A stretch of DNA of 64,000 nucleotides from Oryzias latipes. Lineage: Eukaryota; Chordata; Actinopteri; Beloniformes; Adrianichthyidae. Shown here one piece after another: positions 1 through 10,844 of the stretch. The notes under the pieces are model-generated. The model saw nothing but the letters and a program-made list of their open reading frames with translations, was not told the origin of the DNA and did not search any database. The position numbers and the translations under genes are program-made. The stretch is from contig NC_019866.2 of assembly GCF_002234675.1 (NCBI RefSeq), positions 833,083 through 897,082 on the forward strand, given 5' to 3'. How positions within the stretch are numbered: position 1 is the stretch's first letter; each line of letters starts with the position of its first letter.

Positions 1-920
1 TCTGTCAGCCTGTCCATCAGCATAGCAAACAAAAAAGGACTCAAAGCTGATCCTTGGTGTAGTCCCACCTCCACCTTGAACTCCTCTGTCTGACCTACAG
101 CACATCTCACCACCGTCATACTTCTCTCATACATGTCCTGAACTACTCTGACATACTTCTCTGCCACTCCAGACGACCTCATACAGTACCACAGCTCCTC
201 CCTCGGCACCCTGTCATACGCCTTCTCTAAATCTACGAACACACAATGCAGCTCCTTCTGACCTTCTCTGTACTTTTCCATCAACATTCTCAAAGCAAAA
301 ATGGCATCAGTGGTGCTCTTACGGGGCATGAAACCATACTGCTGCTCACAGATCTCCACCTTCTTCCTAAGCCTGGCTTCCACTACTCTTTCCCACAGCT
401 TCATTGTGTGGCTCATCAACTTTATTCCTCTATAGTTGCTGCAGTTCTGCGTGTCACCCTTGTTCTTAAAGATCGGGACCAGAACGCTTCTCCTCCATTC
501 CTCAGGCATCTTCTCACTCTCTAAAATCCTATTGAACAACCTTGTTAGAAATTCCACTGCTGTCTCTCCTAGGCACTTCCATACCTCCACAGGTACGTCA
601 TCAGGACCAACGGCCTTTCCGCTCTTCATCCTTTTCAGAGCCTTCCTAAACTCATCCTTTCCAATCTCTGCTACTTCCTGCTCCACAACAACCACATCTT
701 CCTCCGTTCATTCCCTGTCATTTTCCTCGTTCATCAGCTCCTCAAAATACTCCTTCCATCTTTTCTGTACACTCTCCTGGGTTGTTAGCACCTTTCCATC
801 TCTGTCCTTAATCACCCTTATCTGTTGCACGTCCTTCCCATCTCTGTCTCTCTGTCTGGCTAGTCTGTACAAGTCCTTCTCTCCTTCCTTTGTGTCTAAC
901 CTGTCAGTTGGTAACAAGTA
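1..920 (-). mobile_element. Non-LTR retrotransposon (RTE-like) reverse transcriptase fragment
   Basis: Read on the minus strand, this stretch encodes the N-terminal half of a LINE reverse transcriptase in several broken frames. Near 700-917 there is a lysine/arginine-rich segment containing LDTKEGEKDLYRLARQRDR. Further on (about 240-190) the RT motif [17 protein letters not shown] is visible, and near the window start [20 protein letters not shown]. The element continues leftward outside the window. It is truncated at its 5' side near 920, where AT-rich unique sequence begins. No intact ORF remains, so this is a dead copy. The RTE-type assignment rests on motif style only and is tentative. 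Confidence 0.8.
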
Positions 921-1835
921 ATTGAGTTAAATTTATTCAACCTAATTTCTTATGTCTAACCAACTCAATATAAATGTCATATTATTCCAATTCAATTAAA
1001 TGTTTTCCATCTTAATTTATTGTACTTCTTGAACTCTTGAAGGTTAGAGACTGCAGATATTCTCATTTTTATAACAATAAAATGAATGACACAGTGTGGT
1101 TTTACAATATGTAACTCCTAATCAGTTATCATGACTCTGATTCTAAATTGTGATTTTCCACAATCTCAGATTACGAGTGGCGCTAAATAAACTTATCCCT
1201 CTATCCTTCCCTCTCACTCATGGTGCAGAAAGTTTTAAACAAATCCGTCCAGACAGGCAAAGGGAATGGTATCCCATAATTCCTAGCGGTGCCGATCTAA
1301 CAGCAGCACCAAAGTTACAACTACTTAATTGTATTAATTTGAATGAAAGTGAAATAAATGTCTGATAACTACGTGTTATTTTTAGGTTGACTGAACTCAA
1401 AAAACATATTCAGCGTAACTGAAGCAAATATTTAAGTCAGATCAAAGTATAAAGTTTCTCTTTCCAACATCCATATGTGGTCTTATCAGCCTCTCACAGT
1501 GGAAAAAGTATTATCTGAGCTTCTTCATCCACTAAATCATCTTCAAATGGACACGCCATGCTGCTTCACCTCTCTGTAAACAAACTAACCTTCAACTAAA
1601 CCTGCTCCAGACCAGGTCATGTTCAGAGCATGAGTTGCCATGGCAACTTCACGTACCCTGAAACATACCTCCATTTCTGGAACCGAAAGCTGAGGTTATC
1701 AACTTCCTTAGCCTCAAACTTACCGTGGGAGCTAGCAGAACCTGCTTTCTGGAATGCCGCCTGAACTGCTCATGACATGTTGCCGTTTGTTGCTCTTTTT
1801 TATTACTTCTGTTTTCAATTTCTAGCTGTATCTAG
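921..1835. other. Intergenic sequence without recognised gene
   Basis: AT-rich in its first half. I see no coding signature, RNA gene or clear repeat structure. ORFs on either strand are short and have no recognisable motif. Confidence 0.5.
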
Positions 1836-1884
1836 TCAGAAAACGGCCGCGCCATCTAGTGGCGAACCTCTGAACAATGCCTCA

Positions 1885-2050
1885 GTCCACTCTTCAGAAC
1901 AATCACACTGATCAAAGGTGATACCCCCAGAAATCTTCAGCCTACCCAGGTCTTTCATCTGAAAGTTCCCAGCAAGCATTTCTTTGACATTTTTGAAAAC
2001 CCTTTCCTCACTGGCAGCTATGACCAAGTCATCAACCCATTTCAATATTA
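1885..2050 (-). mobile_element. Ty1/copia reverse transcriptase fragment
   Basis: On the minus strand this encodes WVDDLVIAASEE followed by NVKEMLAGNFQMKDLGRLK. This is the copia-type active-site box (VDD in place of YVDD) and the region just after it. The DNA is closely similar to 5760-5890 inside the larger copia element of this window, in the same orientation. It is therefore a second, heavily truncated copy of the same family. No LTR is visible at this site. Confidence 0.75.
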
Positions 2051-2742
2051 TTACTTACTTCACGTTTTAAAAAAAAGGTTTTTCCCCCTCCAAAATAAAA
2101 TGTCTATTTTTCTACTTTACAATCTGGTTTGTGATCCTGAGCCCAGAGCTCTGGCGGCTCTTTCACGCCATCAGCAAACACAAACTCAGACCTGAACGCC
2201 ACACCGAGTCCTTTGTGTGCTGTTTGCTGAAGGTCGCCTTTCGGGACACAAATGTGGCGTGTAAAGCAGCCGGAAACAGATCCTGCAGGTTCTCCTGTCT
2301 CCTGCAGTCTGCGGTAAAACTCCCCTCAACACCAAGGTGGAGTCCAGGATCGTTGGAGGCCAGGCCGCTGCTGCGGGAATGACGGTTAGGCCAGACGAGA
2401 AAATATGAAGGTAAAACTGTTCCAAAATAGACGAGCTTGTAGATTTGATGTGAGAACTTGTAAAATAGAATGGGAGAACTTTTGCACCCAAAATCTGCAT
2501 CTGTCTGTAAAAATCTTCTGCTGTAAAGTCTGACAAACAAAATCACAACTGACAAATTCCCATTTGCATGTGTTCATTTAGAGTTACAACTTCAAATCTG
2601 TGATTCCAACTGCTCAAATGTGCTTCTGCGTGTGCTAGAATGTGCTGGCGCAAATCACAAGTGCGCTACAGCTGAGCTCTGAATTCTGACACATTACTTG
2701 CGAAAAACTTGTATCAAAACTGATTTGTGTCCGATAATGGAT

Positions 2743-2758
2743 GGGGGGGGGGGGGGGG
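2743..2758. repeat. Poly-G tract
   Basis: An uninterrupted G run directly before a foldback-element arm. Similar G or C runs occur inside the related 3-kb element at 29.2 and 31.36 kb. Confidence 0.9.
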
Positions 2759-2804
2759 TGTCAACCAATCAGAGTGTAGGACTCAGAGAACTTGGTAAAG
2801 TTAG

Positions 2805-3110
2805 AAAGAGCTTCACAGATTCCGACTTCCTGCTTCAATGACTCTTCTGATAAACGTTGAAATGTGACAGAGTATCTCAATCCTTTTGTATTAACACAGA
2901 GAGTGAACTACAAATGCATTTCTAAAGGAAAAAGTCAGTTTTTTCCTGCATTTTAATGAAAAATTCTTCTCTTCAAGCTGTAAATGCAGACACAGCAGCG
3001 AGACGGCTGCCAAGGGACCGTCAACAAAGTGCAACATCAATCTGTAAAAATCAATCTCTCAAAAATGAATAATGTCTACATTTACATGAGTTGGCAATGA
3101 AGACATCTGA
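2805..3110 (+). repeat. Solo arm of the foldback element
   Basis: This stretch lies between the exon 3 and exon 5 relics. It matches, in order and orientation, the left inner arm of the 3-kb inverted-repeat element in copy B (about 29610-29900). Shared pieces include the segments with acttcctgcttcaat, ttgtattaacacagagagtg and gtcaacaaagtgcaac. Only one arm is present here, so it is a partial or recombined copy. Confidence 0.7.
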
Positions 3111-3330
3111 CAAAGAAAAAACTCAACTGATCAAATAACTTGATGGGTTTCTGCTGCTCTTCTAAAGGTTCTTATCTTCATTCTTCTCTTCTCGTTCAGG
3201 TTCTACGGCTTCCAGTCTGCAGGAAGTGAGCGTTCCCATTGTGTCCAACTCTCAGTGTAGCTCCTCTTACAGTTTAACCAGCAACATGATGTGTGCTGGT
3301 CTGACACAGGAAGGATAGGATTGCTGTCAG

Positions 3331-4740
3331 CTCGTTTGCCCACTCTCAATCACCCAGATCCCCCCTTTTGTCTGTGTTGTGTCCAGAGATGGTTTTCAGG
3401 CCTCTCCAGACCTCCTTTGCATTCCTTTGCTGTTGTTGCTGCTCCACCTTTCTTCGGTAGCTTTTTACTTTTAGTTCTTTCTGCACCTTCCTCAGCTCCT
3501 CTTTGCTCCTTGCTCTTGTTCAGATGTTATCTGGAACAAGCCCCGTTAGCTGTCACGCATGTAGGTGTGGGACATTTATTCTCCTCAGTGGCCCATCTCC
3601 CATAGGAGCGGTGAGCTGCAGTAACAGCTGCGCACAAGAACAGGTTGGTCGGGGTTAATACGCAGCCGCGCGCCTAACTGTAACCACAACCTTAACCCTC
3701 CTCTAGATCCGTGCAGCCCAGAGAAAAGTTCAGCTCTGACTGCATGTATTTAAAAAATTACATGTGAATAAATATGTTCTAAAAAGGAAAGTAAGGAACT
3801 CCTAAATGTGGTCCGGGGAGGGGGCTGTCACGTTTCCTGCCTTAAATGTTTCCCTGCTTTCAAGCCCGGTCAATGTCACGCCCCCAAGAGTCATTTACCC
3901 CACTGTGGTTGGTTTGTCAGCTCCGTGCAAGACACTGGAAAAGTGTCATTCATACAAACTGGCGGGACGCACTAAGATTAAACTTTCATGTTAAGGCGGG
4001 GGCCGCAAAATATCATCTTGGGGGCCGCAAATAGCCCACGGGCCGTGGGTTTGTGACCCCTGAACTAGAAAAAACCGGGTTGCTCCTGTAGTTTTTAGAA
4101 ACTCCTACTCATGGATGCTAAAAACCGTCTGTGATGTCACACAGGAATCCATCCAGACCAGAAAAACATCCAACATCCATGATCCAGAAACCCATGTGAT
4201 ACACAGAGACGGGTCAGAGAAAACCCAACGGGGCTAAAGCTTCAGTCCCAACGGTCCTTACGGCTGGATACGGCTGTCTGCGGGTGAAAAATGGTAAAAC
4301 TGAGGTCATAGACCCCCCCCCCAGTGAACCTGTAGAGAGAATACGTTCATGCACAGCTTTTCTACGTTCATGCCGCAGGCGGCAGGTTGTAGAGACAACA
4401 CATAAGGCGTGTGGTTCAGATTTTTTTTCAACCCCCCTCAAATCCTGTGGACTGTACAAGGAGCCCGTTAGAGCTGTTCACGTGATACGTGCACGCTCCT
4501 CGCTGCAGCCTGACTGTTAGAAATGAAGAAGTTAGACGGTCAGAGTGTAAGCAGACGTCCACACAAACCGTCAGTAAAGAGCCAGAACTCAATCTCATCA
4601 ACAACTAGAGTGAGACGTAAGGAAACCGTATGACATCATCACCGGTATGTCATAAGTGCATGAAATTCCATTGCCCTTAATGAATAAGGGGAGGGTGGGT
4701 GAGGGGGTGGGGGCAGGTTTGTGACTCAGGGAAGACACAG
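3331..4740. other. Intergenic sequence; hAT-like element end near 4.0 kb
   Basis: No gene recognised. At about 3990-4066 the sequence contains gggggccgcaa and ggccgtgggtttgtgaccc, which looks like the terminus of a hAT-type non-autonomous element (reverse complement begins CAGGGGTCACAAACC). The left end is not located. The rest, including a purine-rich stretch at 4685-4715, has no assigned function. Confidence 0.4.
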
Positions 4741-4781
4741 CCTCAGGGTCCCCTGAGAGGAACCGGATGGGGAGAGGGACG
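4741..4781 (+). mobile_element. Rex3-like LINE 3' tail, left piece (split by copia)
   Basis: The sequence beginning cctcagggtcccctgagag matches the Rex3-like tail upstream of copy C (about 35598-35640). It ends at the copia LTR. The continuation of the same tail is found on the far side of the copia element at 9005. Positions 4777-4781 (ggacg) form one copy of the target-site duplication. Confidence 0.75.
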
Positions 4782-4934
4782 TGTTAAACATGGTTTGATA
4801 CCAATAGGGAGCAAAAGCACAGACTGGGAGGCAGTCTGCAGTCAGAACATACCATCTCTTGTTAATTGGTGCAGCTGCAGTTTCAATAGGCAGTGAATGG
4901 GGAGAACACCCATTGGACAATCAATCTGTTAACA
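4782..4934 (-). repeat. Copia 3' LTR
   Basis: 153 bp, TGTTAAACA...TGTTAACA. Compared with the other LTR it lacks an internal segment corresponding roughly to 8920-8970. Confidence 0.85.
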
Positions 4935-5001
4935 TCCCCAGTTGCTCACATATTATTTACAATCATCATGGAAACCAAAACTGCATCACATCTTGGTTTA
5001 A

Positions 5002-5349
5002 CTATGACCCAAACAAGAATGTTTTAAAGGTAAGTAGCTTTAGTTTAGTAGCTGGTTTAGTCATCAGATCAGCAACCATCTGATCTGTTGGACAATACTG
5101 CAAAAACACTTCACCATTGTTTACAGTTGATCTCACAAAATGATATTTCATATCAACATGCTTGCATGTCTGTCTATTTACAGGATACTTTGCCAGTGCA
5201 ATTGTACTTTGATTGTCTTCAAAGATCAAAGGTTCGTCATACTGATAATCATCTAAATGTTCAATCATCTGAATCAAATGCAAACATGTTGACAGTGCTA
5301 CAGTTGGCTGCTGTTTGGTCTTCCAGGAAATCAGGGACCATTTTTGCAT
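5002..5349 (-). pseudogene. Copia RNase H domain
   Basis: Minus-strand ORF with the copia RNase H signature: FEDNQSTIALAK, then KHVDMKYHFVR, then a C-terminal DQMVADLMTKP. It represents the end of the Pol polyprotein and lies just inside the 3' LTR. It is in a different frame from the RT segment upstream, so the polyprotein is broken. Confidence 0.85.
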
Positions 5350-5428
5350 AGACTAATACGATAACCAGAAGTACTACGTCTGTCATTTATGTCATCAGCC
5401 CAGTCTGCATCACTGGAAGCCACCAGCC

Positions 5429-5752
5429 TTAATCCTTCATCACTTTCATGTAACAAAGTCTCTCATCGTTTGTGCCTTTCAGATATTTCAGAACATGCTT
5501 TAAAGTTGTCCACTGTTCTTCTGTTGGCTCACTGAAATACTGAGACAATCTGCTAACAGCATTACTCAGATCAGGTCTAGTCCATGAGGAAAGATCTATT
5601 AGGCTCTCTCTGTACTTCCTGGGGTCACTCATCTTTTCACCACCATCAGTGTAATAGAACTCTGACTCCGTAGGTGTCGACCTGGCTTTACAATCTTGCC
5701 CGTTAAACCTGTCCAGCAGTTTATCAATATAACTCTGCTGTGAGATGATCAC
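5429..5752 (-). pseudogene. Copia Pol, RT thumb/connection segment
   Basis: This minus-strand segment includes QQSYIDKLLDRFN and the copia-typical RPDLSNAVSRLSQYFSEPT followed by LKHVLKYLKGT. It joins the RT to RNase H. It is separated from the RT piece at 5769 by a frameshift. Confidence 0.85.
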
Positions 5753-5768
5753 TTCACCATCACACTGA

Positions 5769-6551
5769 TCAAAGGTGACCTAAACAATCTTCAGCCTGCC
5801 CAGATCTTTCATCTGAAATTTCCCAGCAAGCATTTCTTTGACAGTTTTCTCTTTCATCACTGGCAGCTATGACCAAGTCATCAACCCATATCAATATCAT
5901 TACTTTCTCATTTCCTGATTCTCTCTTGTAAACACAAAGATCAAGTGGATTTTGTACAAAGTTGTTTTCACACAGGTAATCATGTAACATTTTGCTCCAA
6001 TTTCTACCTGATTGTTTTAGCCCATACAATGATTTTTCCAGTTTACACACAATTTTCTCATTTGCCTGAGATTTTACATCATGTCCTTCTGGCTGTTCCA
6101 TGTAAATTTCAAAGTCAATTGGAGCATGTAGGTAGGCTGTCTTAACATCCATCTGGTGGAGGATCAAGCTTTCCTGGACAGCTTTCTGCATTAACACTCT
6201 CACACTGGTTAGGTTAAGGGTAGGAGAAAAAGTTTCTTCATAATTTACTCCCATTTCCTGACTATATGTCTTGGCGACATACCTTGCCTTAAATTTGTCA
6301 GACCCATCAACATTAAATTTGATTGCATAGATCCACCCACCCTCCACTGCTTTCTTACCCTCATGCAGAGTGGTCAGAGTAAAAGTGTTGTTCTCCTGCA
6401 GTGATTTCATCTCCTCATCCATTGCATCTATCCACTCTCTTGAGTTGGATAAAGTCACGGCCTCTCTGAAAGTTTGAGGCACATCACGCTCTACCCCATA
6501 AAACTCTAGTCTTCTATCTTCTATCTCTACTAGGATATCTAATTTCTCCAC
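5769..6551 (-). pseudogene. Copia reverse transcriptase domain
   Basis: A 260-residue minus-strand ORF. Motifs in order: EWIDAMDEEMKSLQENNTF (start of the copia RT family domain), KARYVAKTYSQ, YEETFSPT, HQMDVKTAYLHAPI, LEKSLYGLKQSGRNW and the active site WVDDLVIAAS. It would copy the element RNA into DNA in cytoplasmic particles. After the active site the frame shifts (about 5850). The first in-frame Met is internal to the former polyprotein, so this is not a free-standing gene. Confidence 0.9.
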
Positions 6552-7099
6552 TCAGAGTATCTGAAGAAAGTGATTCTACTTTGACCTCTACTGACGGCAT
6601 TTATCTGACTTGGGCTTAACCCAGTCTCTGCAATGTCACAATGCTTGGTTTTGTCTGGGTCAAGTTGGGTTGTACTATGTGGCAGACCAACTTCATCATC
6701 ATCATCATCAGATGCATAGTCAGTCCCACATTTTTTAAAATTAGGAATGAATTAGATCAGTCTGTATTTCATCACTTTCTTACTGTCAGGATAGTAGACC
6801 ATATATGCTGGACTGTTCTTATCATACCCAACAAAAATGCTATTGTCAGATCTAGAATCTAATTTCTTTGTGTCCTGTCTATGAGCATAACACACAATAC
6901 CAAATGTCTGCATCCTAGACACATTGGGTCTCCTTCCTGTCTACATAAAGTAAGGTGTCTGTCAAGTGTGTTTCTTGTGACACCACCCTGCACCGGCATA
7001 CAGCCATAGTTCCTCGGGTAACTGGCCTTCCAAGAGCATACATCTAGCCATGTCAAAGAGAGTCCTCCAATTGCGTTCAGCAGTACAATTCTGGTGTTT

Positions 7100-7639
7100 C
7101 TAGTATGGTGCTGATGTTTCATCCCTAATCCTATTCCTGCAGAGTAGTGCTTGGCAACCTTGTCCCGTAAGTTGAGTACCATTATCAGATCTGATGCATT
7201 TAACTTTACCATATGGAGCTATGTCAGCTAGGAATCTCTCTGTAGCTTTCATGGTGTCACTTGTGTGCTTTAAAAAGTACACAAACACTGCACTGGAGTA
7301 GTCATCGGAAAAGGAAAGTGCATACCTGTAACCTTCTCTGGACTCTGGGTTAATGGGGCCTGCCAAGTCAGTATGTACCAACTCTAATGCCAACTTTGCC
7401 CTCACATCAGACTTCCTGTTCCTACGTTGAAGGAATTTACCGTGTTCACACACTTCACACCACTTCACATCTGGTGATGTCGCTCCCTGGCTGATAATCG
7501 GTACCAAGAAGGCAAAGGTGTTATCCTGTCGCTGCTGCTTCCGACCTCCTCGCCGTGTGTTGCTTTGGCCTTGGCTGTACCACTGCTGACCACGCTGACA
7601 CTGTCTTGCCTTGTGTCCTCTCTGGCCCAACAGAAACAC
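7100..7639 (-). pseudogene. Copia CCHC knuckle remnant fused to integrase
   Basis: The N-terminus shows GQRGHKARQC, the last half of a CCHC zinc knuckle; the first two Cys lie across a frameshift at about 7635. Only some 40 residues later the pre-integrase motif CEVCEHGKF appears, followed by the integrase core with HTDLAGPI (first Asp) and IRSDNGTQ (second Asp). The aspartic protease normally found between knuckle and pre-integrase is not visible, which suggests an internal deletion. The distal integrase (6859-7212) is in other frames. Confidence 0.8.
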
Positions 7640-8147
7640 TCAATGTCTCTGTTCTCTACATTTTTGTTGGGTCTAAACTAAACTAACACTTCTCAACTAT
7701 ATTTGAGCAGGAAGAAAGGACACGGACTCACTTAAAATCTTTTCTCGAGAGAGAGCAGACAGGAACACACTCATGCAATTCTCTGTTTGCTCTGAGCTTA
7801 TTAAGGTCTGCCTCCTCGTTTTTATTCAAAATTAGGGTGTTTCCCTACATACGGATAATTCTAAAAGGTAGGGGGAAAACAAAGTAGCCCACACAGATAA
7901 AAAAAACTAATCTAAACAAACATCTTCAAAGAAACATTTGCTCCTTTGGGACACAGCTTCATTGTTGACCCCTGTGGTTTGTGGCAGTCATATCCTGCAG
8001 AGCAAAGGTGACCATCTGTCACCGGGTCAAATGCAGGACAGCTGTGCTGGCTCACGTCCTTCGTTCCCGTAACCCGTTTCGCATAGAAAAGTAATATACA
8101 TACAATAGTTAAAAGTTCAGAGTAAATATGAGATAACTTATGTACAA

Positions 8148-8441
8148 TTATTCCAACAATTTTTGCATCCTTGCGCCAGACAGGGCACTAGTTTTCTGTG
8201 CCTGGACGCCCATGACATTGTTCTTGGCCACAGCTGTGCGCATACATTCAGTGTTCTCATAACTTTGTGTTTTGGTCTTAAAAACTGCAAAAGTGACAAA
8301 AATTGAAAAAGGCTTGAATGGTTCTGGCAACCCCTTTAAGACCATTGCAACCAGTAGTCCATCGCTCCAAACGTCTCCAGCATTCCTCAGCGCTGTGATT
8401 GAGGTCTCAGCACGTATGAGGTAATCAGTCACACTCACCAC
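8148..8441 (-). pseudogene. Copia Gag fragment
   Basis: The minus-strand ORF contains [19 protein letters not shown] followed by [16 protein letters not shown]. This is the pattern of the UBN2/DUF4219-type Gag region of copia elements. It lies between the 5' LTR and the knuckle/integrase segment. Upstream Gag sequence toward 8790 is frameshifted. Confidence 0.7.
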
Positions 8442-8794
8442 TTAACTTTTGCAGGGAAGTTAATTCAGTGTAGAGACTCACAATTGGGGTCTTCCCCTTG
8501 CCAGCATTATAGACCTGCAATGTCTTGAGAACGCCACGCCTATCATCTGCAGCCTCTCGAATGACCAGAGAAAAACTTTTGTCATCTAGGAATTGAATCA
8601 GTTCAGCAAATGCTTCAGCATTTTGACTGCATCCTCAGCCAGTGTGACAGTGAGAGTGACAGGCAGCCTAACACAAGACGAGACCAACGTGAACTTGTCC
8701 TTTCACTCATTCTGCTGGCACTCCAAAAGTTTAAAACAGTAGTTTATCAAACTGTTTTGCTACTCACACCATGTCTGTGCAAACATCAGCGCAT

Positions 8795-8808
8795 CTGGGC
8801 CCATAACC
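8795..8808 (-). promoter_or_regulatory. Copia primer binding site matching internal tRNA-iMet
   Basis: CTGGGCCCATAACC directly abuts the inner edge of the 5' LTR. It equals the anticodon stem-loop of vertebrate initiator tRNA-Met (anticodon CAT), so the element's sense strand is complementary to it. Drosophila copia is known to prime from an internally cleaved initiator tRNA-Met half; the position and content here imply the same mechanism. Confidence 0.75.
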
Positions 8809-9004
8809 TGTTAAACATGGTTCGATAGCAAAATGGAGCAAAATCCCACACTGGAGACAGTCTGCAGTCAGAACAGACTATCAACTGTTTGTTGGTGCAG
8901 GTAGTGTTTAAATAGGAAGTGACATGACATGATCAGAGGGAAACCACCTTAGAAGAATTCTCAATAATTGGGAGATCACCCATTGGATAATCAATCTGTT
9001 AACA
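8809..9004 (-). repeat. Copia 5' LTR
   Basis: 196 bp with TGTTAA...TTAACA ends. It is followed on the right by ggaag, the second copy of the target-site duplication. Confidence 0.85.
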
Positions 9005-9095
9005 GGAAGTCTGGACATCTTTGCTTAGACTCCTCTGACTCGAGAGGAAGAAGAGAGATGGATCTTCTCTAAAGTCCTCCTATGTTTGTAAAGGT
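9005..9095 (+). mobile_element. Rex3-like LINE 3' tail, right piece
   Basis: ggaagtctggacatctttgc resumes the LINE tail broken at 4781. The same sequence stands uninterrupted at about 12129 upstream of copy B and, in related form, at about 35640 upstream of copy C. Confidence 0.75.
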
Positions 9096-9243
9096 GACAT
9101 CTGGACACGGCTGAAGAAAACAGTAAGGAAGAGGAAGAAGAGGTGTGGTTTGGTTTTTGTGGTGTTTGAACAGCTGACTGTTCAGGTGTCATCATCGTTT
9201 GCTGAAGGTGAACTTGACACTTTCAGTTCAGACAAACAGCAGC

Positions 9244-10145
<902 letters not shown>

Positions 10146-10246
10146 GAGCCTTGAAGAAGTTCTTCAGGACGCACAGAAACTCAGGGTCAGAACCTGCAAA
10201 TTTTTATTTATTTATTTTTTTTTTTTTAGAAGAACATCACCTGTAA

Positions 10247-10451
10247 CCCTTGTGCTATAGGCTCTTTAACATTGGGAGTTGGGTCATCTAGACCCACTAG
10301 ACAGTGCTCTGAACCTTTTTTCTTCAATGATTTGTGATCTTCACTGGTGTCCATGGATTACATGAAATCTTTCCACCTTTATCCACCTTTGTCATGGTAG
10401 GGGGAACACGTGAATGTCAGGGTGGGGGGGTCATCTAAGATAGCACAAGGG
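10247..10451. mobile_element. piggyBac-like MITE, copy 1
   Basis: 205 bp with TIRs CCCTTGTGCTAT and ATAGCACAAGGG. The right flank is TTAA and the left flank GTAA, suggesting a degraded TTAA target. A copy in opposite orientation occurs at 56088-56295. It lies in the 3' flank of copy A; copies B and C lack it. Confidence 0.75.
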
Positions 10452-10455
10452 TTAA

Positions 10456-10844
10456 AATGCCGGGTAGGGAGGGCTGGTGAGCATGAAGGACCCGGAATGC
10501 AGAAACGGGAGGCACACAGTTCCAGGGCAAGGGGTTTATTACTTAACAAAAAACGCTATAGAGGAGGAAAACAGAACTAAACTCACTGTGGGTTAACATT
10601 AAAACATGGCAGAAGACAGTCAGGAAGAGACGGTATGGAACAGCACAAGAGGAAGAAGAGACAAGACTTAAATACAAACAGGACTGACAAGACACAGGTG
10701 AACACCATCAGGAGAGAGTGGGACAAAGGAAGTAAAACTCAAAACCTAACATTACAGTAAACCTTTCAAAATAAAACCGGAAACAGAACATGACAGAAAC
10801 AAAACTGGAGCAAAAACTAAGGCAAAGACATCCAAAACATGACA
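10456..10844 (+). repeat. LTR-like dispersed repeat, left-truncated
   Basis: Starts within gggctggtgagcatgaagga and ends catgaca. It matches the complete copy at 33436-33795 and lies directly beside the MITE. Confidence 0.65.

Larger units (their letters stand above)
2281..3330 (+). pseudogene. Relic of trypsin-like protease (exon 3 fragment and exon 5)
   Basis: Two exons of the local protease family survive. At 2308-2377, behind the acceptor cctgcag, the reading [20 protein letters not shown] is followed by an abrupt loss of homology before the His57 region. At 3200-3330, exon 5 reads [14 protein letters not shown]...NMMCAGL, but an in-frame TAG at 3316-3318 replaces the residue just before Asp189. 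The GT donor that normally follows CAG is also gone (CAG is followed by ctcg). Exons 1, 2, 4 and 6 are not found nearby. Exon 5 and its upstream intron most resemble copy D (54.78 kb). This is the left-hand, oldest-looking member of the tandem array and cannot make a protease. Confidence 0.85.
4782..9004 (-). mobile_element. Ty1/copia LTR retrotransposon, degenerate full-length copy
   Basis: The element lies on the minus strand. Its LTRs are 8809-9004 (5' LTR, 196 bp) and 4782-4934 (3' LTR, 153 bp, lacking an internal block). Both begin TGTTAAACATGG and end ATCTGTTAACA, giving TGTTAA...TTAACA termini. Flanks are ggacg (4777-4781) and ggaag (9005-9009), a 5-bp target duplication with one change. 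Reading leftward from the 5' LTR the order is primer binding site, Gag, CCHC knuckle, integrase, reverse transcriptase and RNase H. Integrase before RT is diagnostic of the copia order. All ORFs are broken by frameshifts, and the protease region between knuckle and integrase seems to be missing. The unequal LTRs and many stops show it is inactive. Confidence 0.9.

Noticed and set aside
8795-8808. tRNA-Met gene near the copia LTR
   Set aside because: Only the anticodon stem-loop segment matches. D-arm, T-arm and acceptor stem are missing, and its position fits a primer binding site.
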